Of a stretch of DNA of 16,689 nucleotides, positions 15,653 through 16,689 are shown piece after piece. Source of the DNA: an uncultured Erysipelotrichaceae bacterium (GTDB lineage: Bacteria; Bacillota_I; Bacilli_A; RF39; UBA660); contig CACXEZ010000152.1 in the NCBI GenBank assembly GCA_902766815.1, positions 1 to 16,689 of the forward strand, written 5' to 3'. Each line of letters opens with the position of its first letter. Within the stretch, counting starts at the first letter, position 1. The notes beneath the pieces were generated by a model. That model ran no database searches. It was given only the letters and a program-made list of their open reading frames with translations, and was not told the DNA's origin. The position numbers were made by a program, and so were the translations under genes.

Positions 15653-16528
15653 TTAATGACTATGATATTTTTGATTAAATTTATCTATTTGGCTTAATCT
15701 TTTTACCTTAGTATCTTTATCAGTATGAGTTAAATAATTAAGATCAACATATGGAAAATTCTTTACACCATCTTTAGGACACATAGTAATAAAATCTTTA
15801 GTATTATGAAAACAAACCACCTTAAAATAATCTACCAATTTGTGATGATATCTACCATTACCATCATACTTAAAGATATAAATATCCTCAAAAAATCCAC
15901 AACAAAGCTTCTTAGAAGATGGAATATATTTTTTCACTTCTTCTATGACTTCTTGAGCTGGAAAATCAGGAACGAAAATGCTATCATCAGGTGTATCTGT
16001 ATTTTCGTTATACTCAGCAGAATGTTTATGAACACGAATTAAAAAATCCTCTTCTTGATACTGAATAATCTGTCTAAAAAGATAAGAATGTTCCTCTCTT
16101 CTTTCAAGATCCAACTGACCAAGTTTTCTTTTAGAATAAAAGTCGATAGCACCAAAATTAATATTCTTTGCGTCGTTATTTTTAAGATAATTATGATAAT
16201 GTTCATATAACTCATCAAATCTCTCTTGATAAGTTAATATTCTCAATCTATTAAATAGAACATTATATTCAAAAGTCTTAAGTTTTTCTGAATTACTAAC
16301 AAATTGAGAATTTCTATGTGCTTGTATTTCCGCAAAATTTAAAACTTTTTCAGCTTCTTCAAACTCACTTAATATAATCAAAAGATAAGCATAATAAGGG
16401 TATGCTGAATAGTCCTTAGGATATTTATTAAGATATTGCCTAAATTTATCTTTAGCAAATAATGGATCTTTTCTACTAATAGCAAGTGCTTGCTGAAACT
16501 CCCATTGATTAAAATATATACTTTCCAA
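15653..16528 (-). CDS. TPR-like protein with an unassigned C-terminal domain
   Basis: 291 residues, no signal peptide, no membrane segments. The N-terminal half (about 1-130) is built of helix pairs of TPR type (DPLFAKDKFRQYLNKYPKDYSAYPYYAYLLIILSEFEEAEKVL is the clearest unit, roughly 21-63), normally a protein-binding surface. A linker with an acidic patch (about 165-185) leads to a C-terminal domain (about 195-291) with a CCGFFEDIYIFKYDGNGRYHHK tract and DYFKVVCFHNTKDFITMCP followed by YVDLNYL. I associate that tract with uncharacterised gut-Firmicutes proteins but know no function. Translation starts at TTG 16528: the very strong site GGGGGAGG (16544-16537) lies 8 bases upstream and no ATG is available in between. 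Monocistronic, with its own promoter. Confidence 0.65.
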   Translation of the reverse strand: MESIYFNQWEFQQALAISRKDPLFAKDKFRQYLNKYPKDYSAYPYYAYLLIILSEFEEAEKVLNFAEIQAHRNSQFVSNSEKLKTFEYNVLFNRLRILTYQERFDELYEHYHNYLKNNDAKNINFGAIDFYSKRKLGQLDLERREEHSYLFRQIIQYQEEDFLIRVHKHSAEYNENTDTPDDSIFVPDFPAQEVIEEVKKYIPSSKKLCCGFFEDIYIFKYDGNGRYHHKLVDYFKVVCFHNTKDFITMCPKDGVKNFPYVDLNYLTHTDKDTKVKRLSQIDKFNQKYHSH

Positions 16529-16556
16529 ATTAAAAACCTCCCCCTAAGCAAAGCTT

Positions 16557-16585
16557 ATTATACTAATATTATTTGAAGAAGTCAA
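16557..16585 (-). promoter_or_regulatory. Sigma-A promoter of the TPR-like gene
   Basis: On the minus strand TTGACT (16585-16580) and a perfect TATAAT (16562-16557) are 17 bases apart, followed by GGGGGAGG and the TTG start. Confidence 0.8.
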
Positions 16586-16628
16586 TGGATACAAACACTA
16601 AAACAGGATAAACGCATGAGAAATTTTT

Positions 16629-16667
16629 AATAAAGTCTATTGCTTATTATCAAGCATAGACTTTATT
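16629..16667. terminator. Long stem-loop near window end, probable terminator
   Basis: AATAAAGTCTAT (16629-16640) pairs perfectly with ATAGACTTTATT (16656-16667), extended by GCTT (16642-16645) with AAGC (16652-16655) across a one-base bulge. The T-tract is modest (TTTATTTGATTT on plus), and no gene in the window feeds it. It probably closes a gene entering from the right on the minus strand. Confidence 0.5.
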
Positions 16668-16689
16668 TGATTTGTATTAAGAGTTTTAA

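Noticed and set aside
1..16689. CRISPR arrays, insertion sequences, tRNA or rRNA genes, prophage structural genes
   Set aside because: No regularly spaced repeats, transposase motifs, terminal inverted repeats or tRNA-like folds were seen on either strand.

Overview
The window comes from an AT-rich, endospore-forming member of the Bacillota (Firmicutes). The evidence is a complete gerA-gerC-gerB germinant-receptor operon, a ylbJ-type sporulation membrane gene, a CotH-family spore-coat kinase-like gene, strong purine-rich ribosome binding sites, a tRNA-responsive T-box leader and many AT-rich stem-loop terminators. Stop codons and tryptophan codons follow the standard code (TGA is used as a stop), which argues against a Mycoplasma-type code. 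An uncultured gut lineage of Clostridia or Bacilli is likely, but I cannot name the genus. There are no mobile elements, tRNA or rRNA genes or CRISPR arrays. No gene-free gap exceeds 300 bases; the longest holds the T-box leader.

Layout. Positions 1-7.7 kb are a sporulation/germination neighbourhood: a terminator from outside the window, a cotH-like gene (+), ylbJ (-) converging on it, a PDZ-Lon membrane protease of the YlbL/SepM type (+) diverging from ylbJ, then gerB, gerC and gerA on the minus strand, transcribed A-C-B from a promoter that resembles a sigma-G site. Positions 7.7-11.3 kb carry two plus-strand genes: a membrane-anchored class A beta-lactamase-like serine protein and a large GH31 glycosidase-like protein. 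Both appear to have lost catalytic residues. They are preceded by nearly the same promoter block (26 of 31 bases identical), so they are probably co-expressed. Positions 11.3-14.3 kb are a leucine T-box operon: promoter, leader with antiterminator and terminator, a small two-segment membrane protein that seems to start with ATC, and leuS, coupled by a one-base overlap. Positions 14.4-16.6 kb hold two convergent single genes of unclear function sharing one long terminator: a protein with an N-terminal HLLG-containing domain reminiscent of PBECR-type nucleases plus a C-terminal coiled coil, and a TPR-like protein with an unassigned C-terminal domain.

The observations most worth following are the duplicated promoter/operator block linking the two degenerate enzymes, the loss of GH31 catalytic residues, the ATC start in the leuS operon, and the possible PBECR-like protein. 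Promoters, operators and domain similarities are read by eye and from memory of the families; no search was run.
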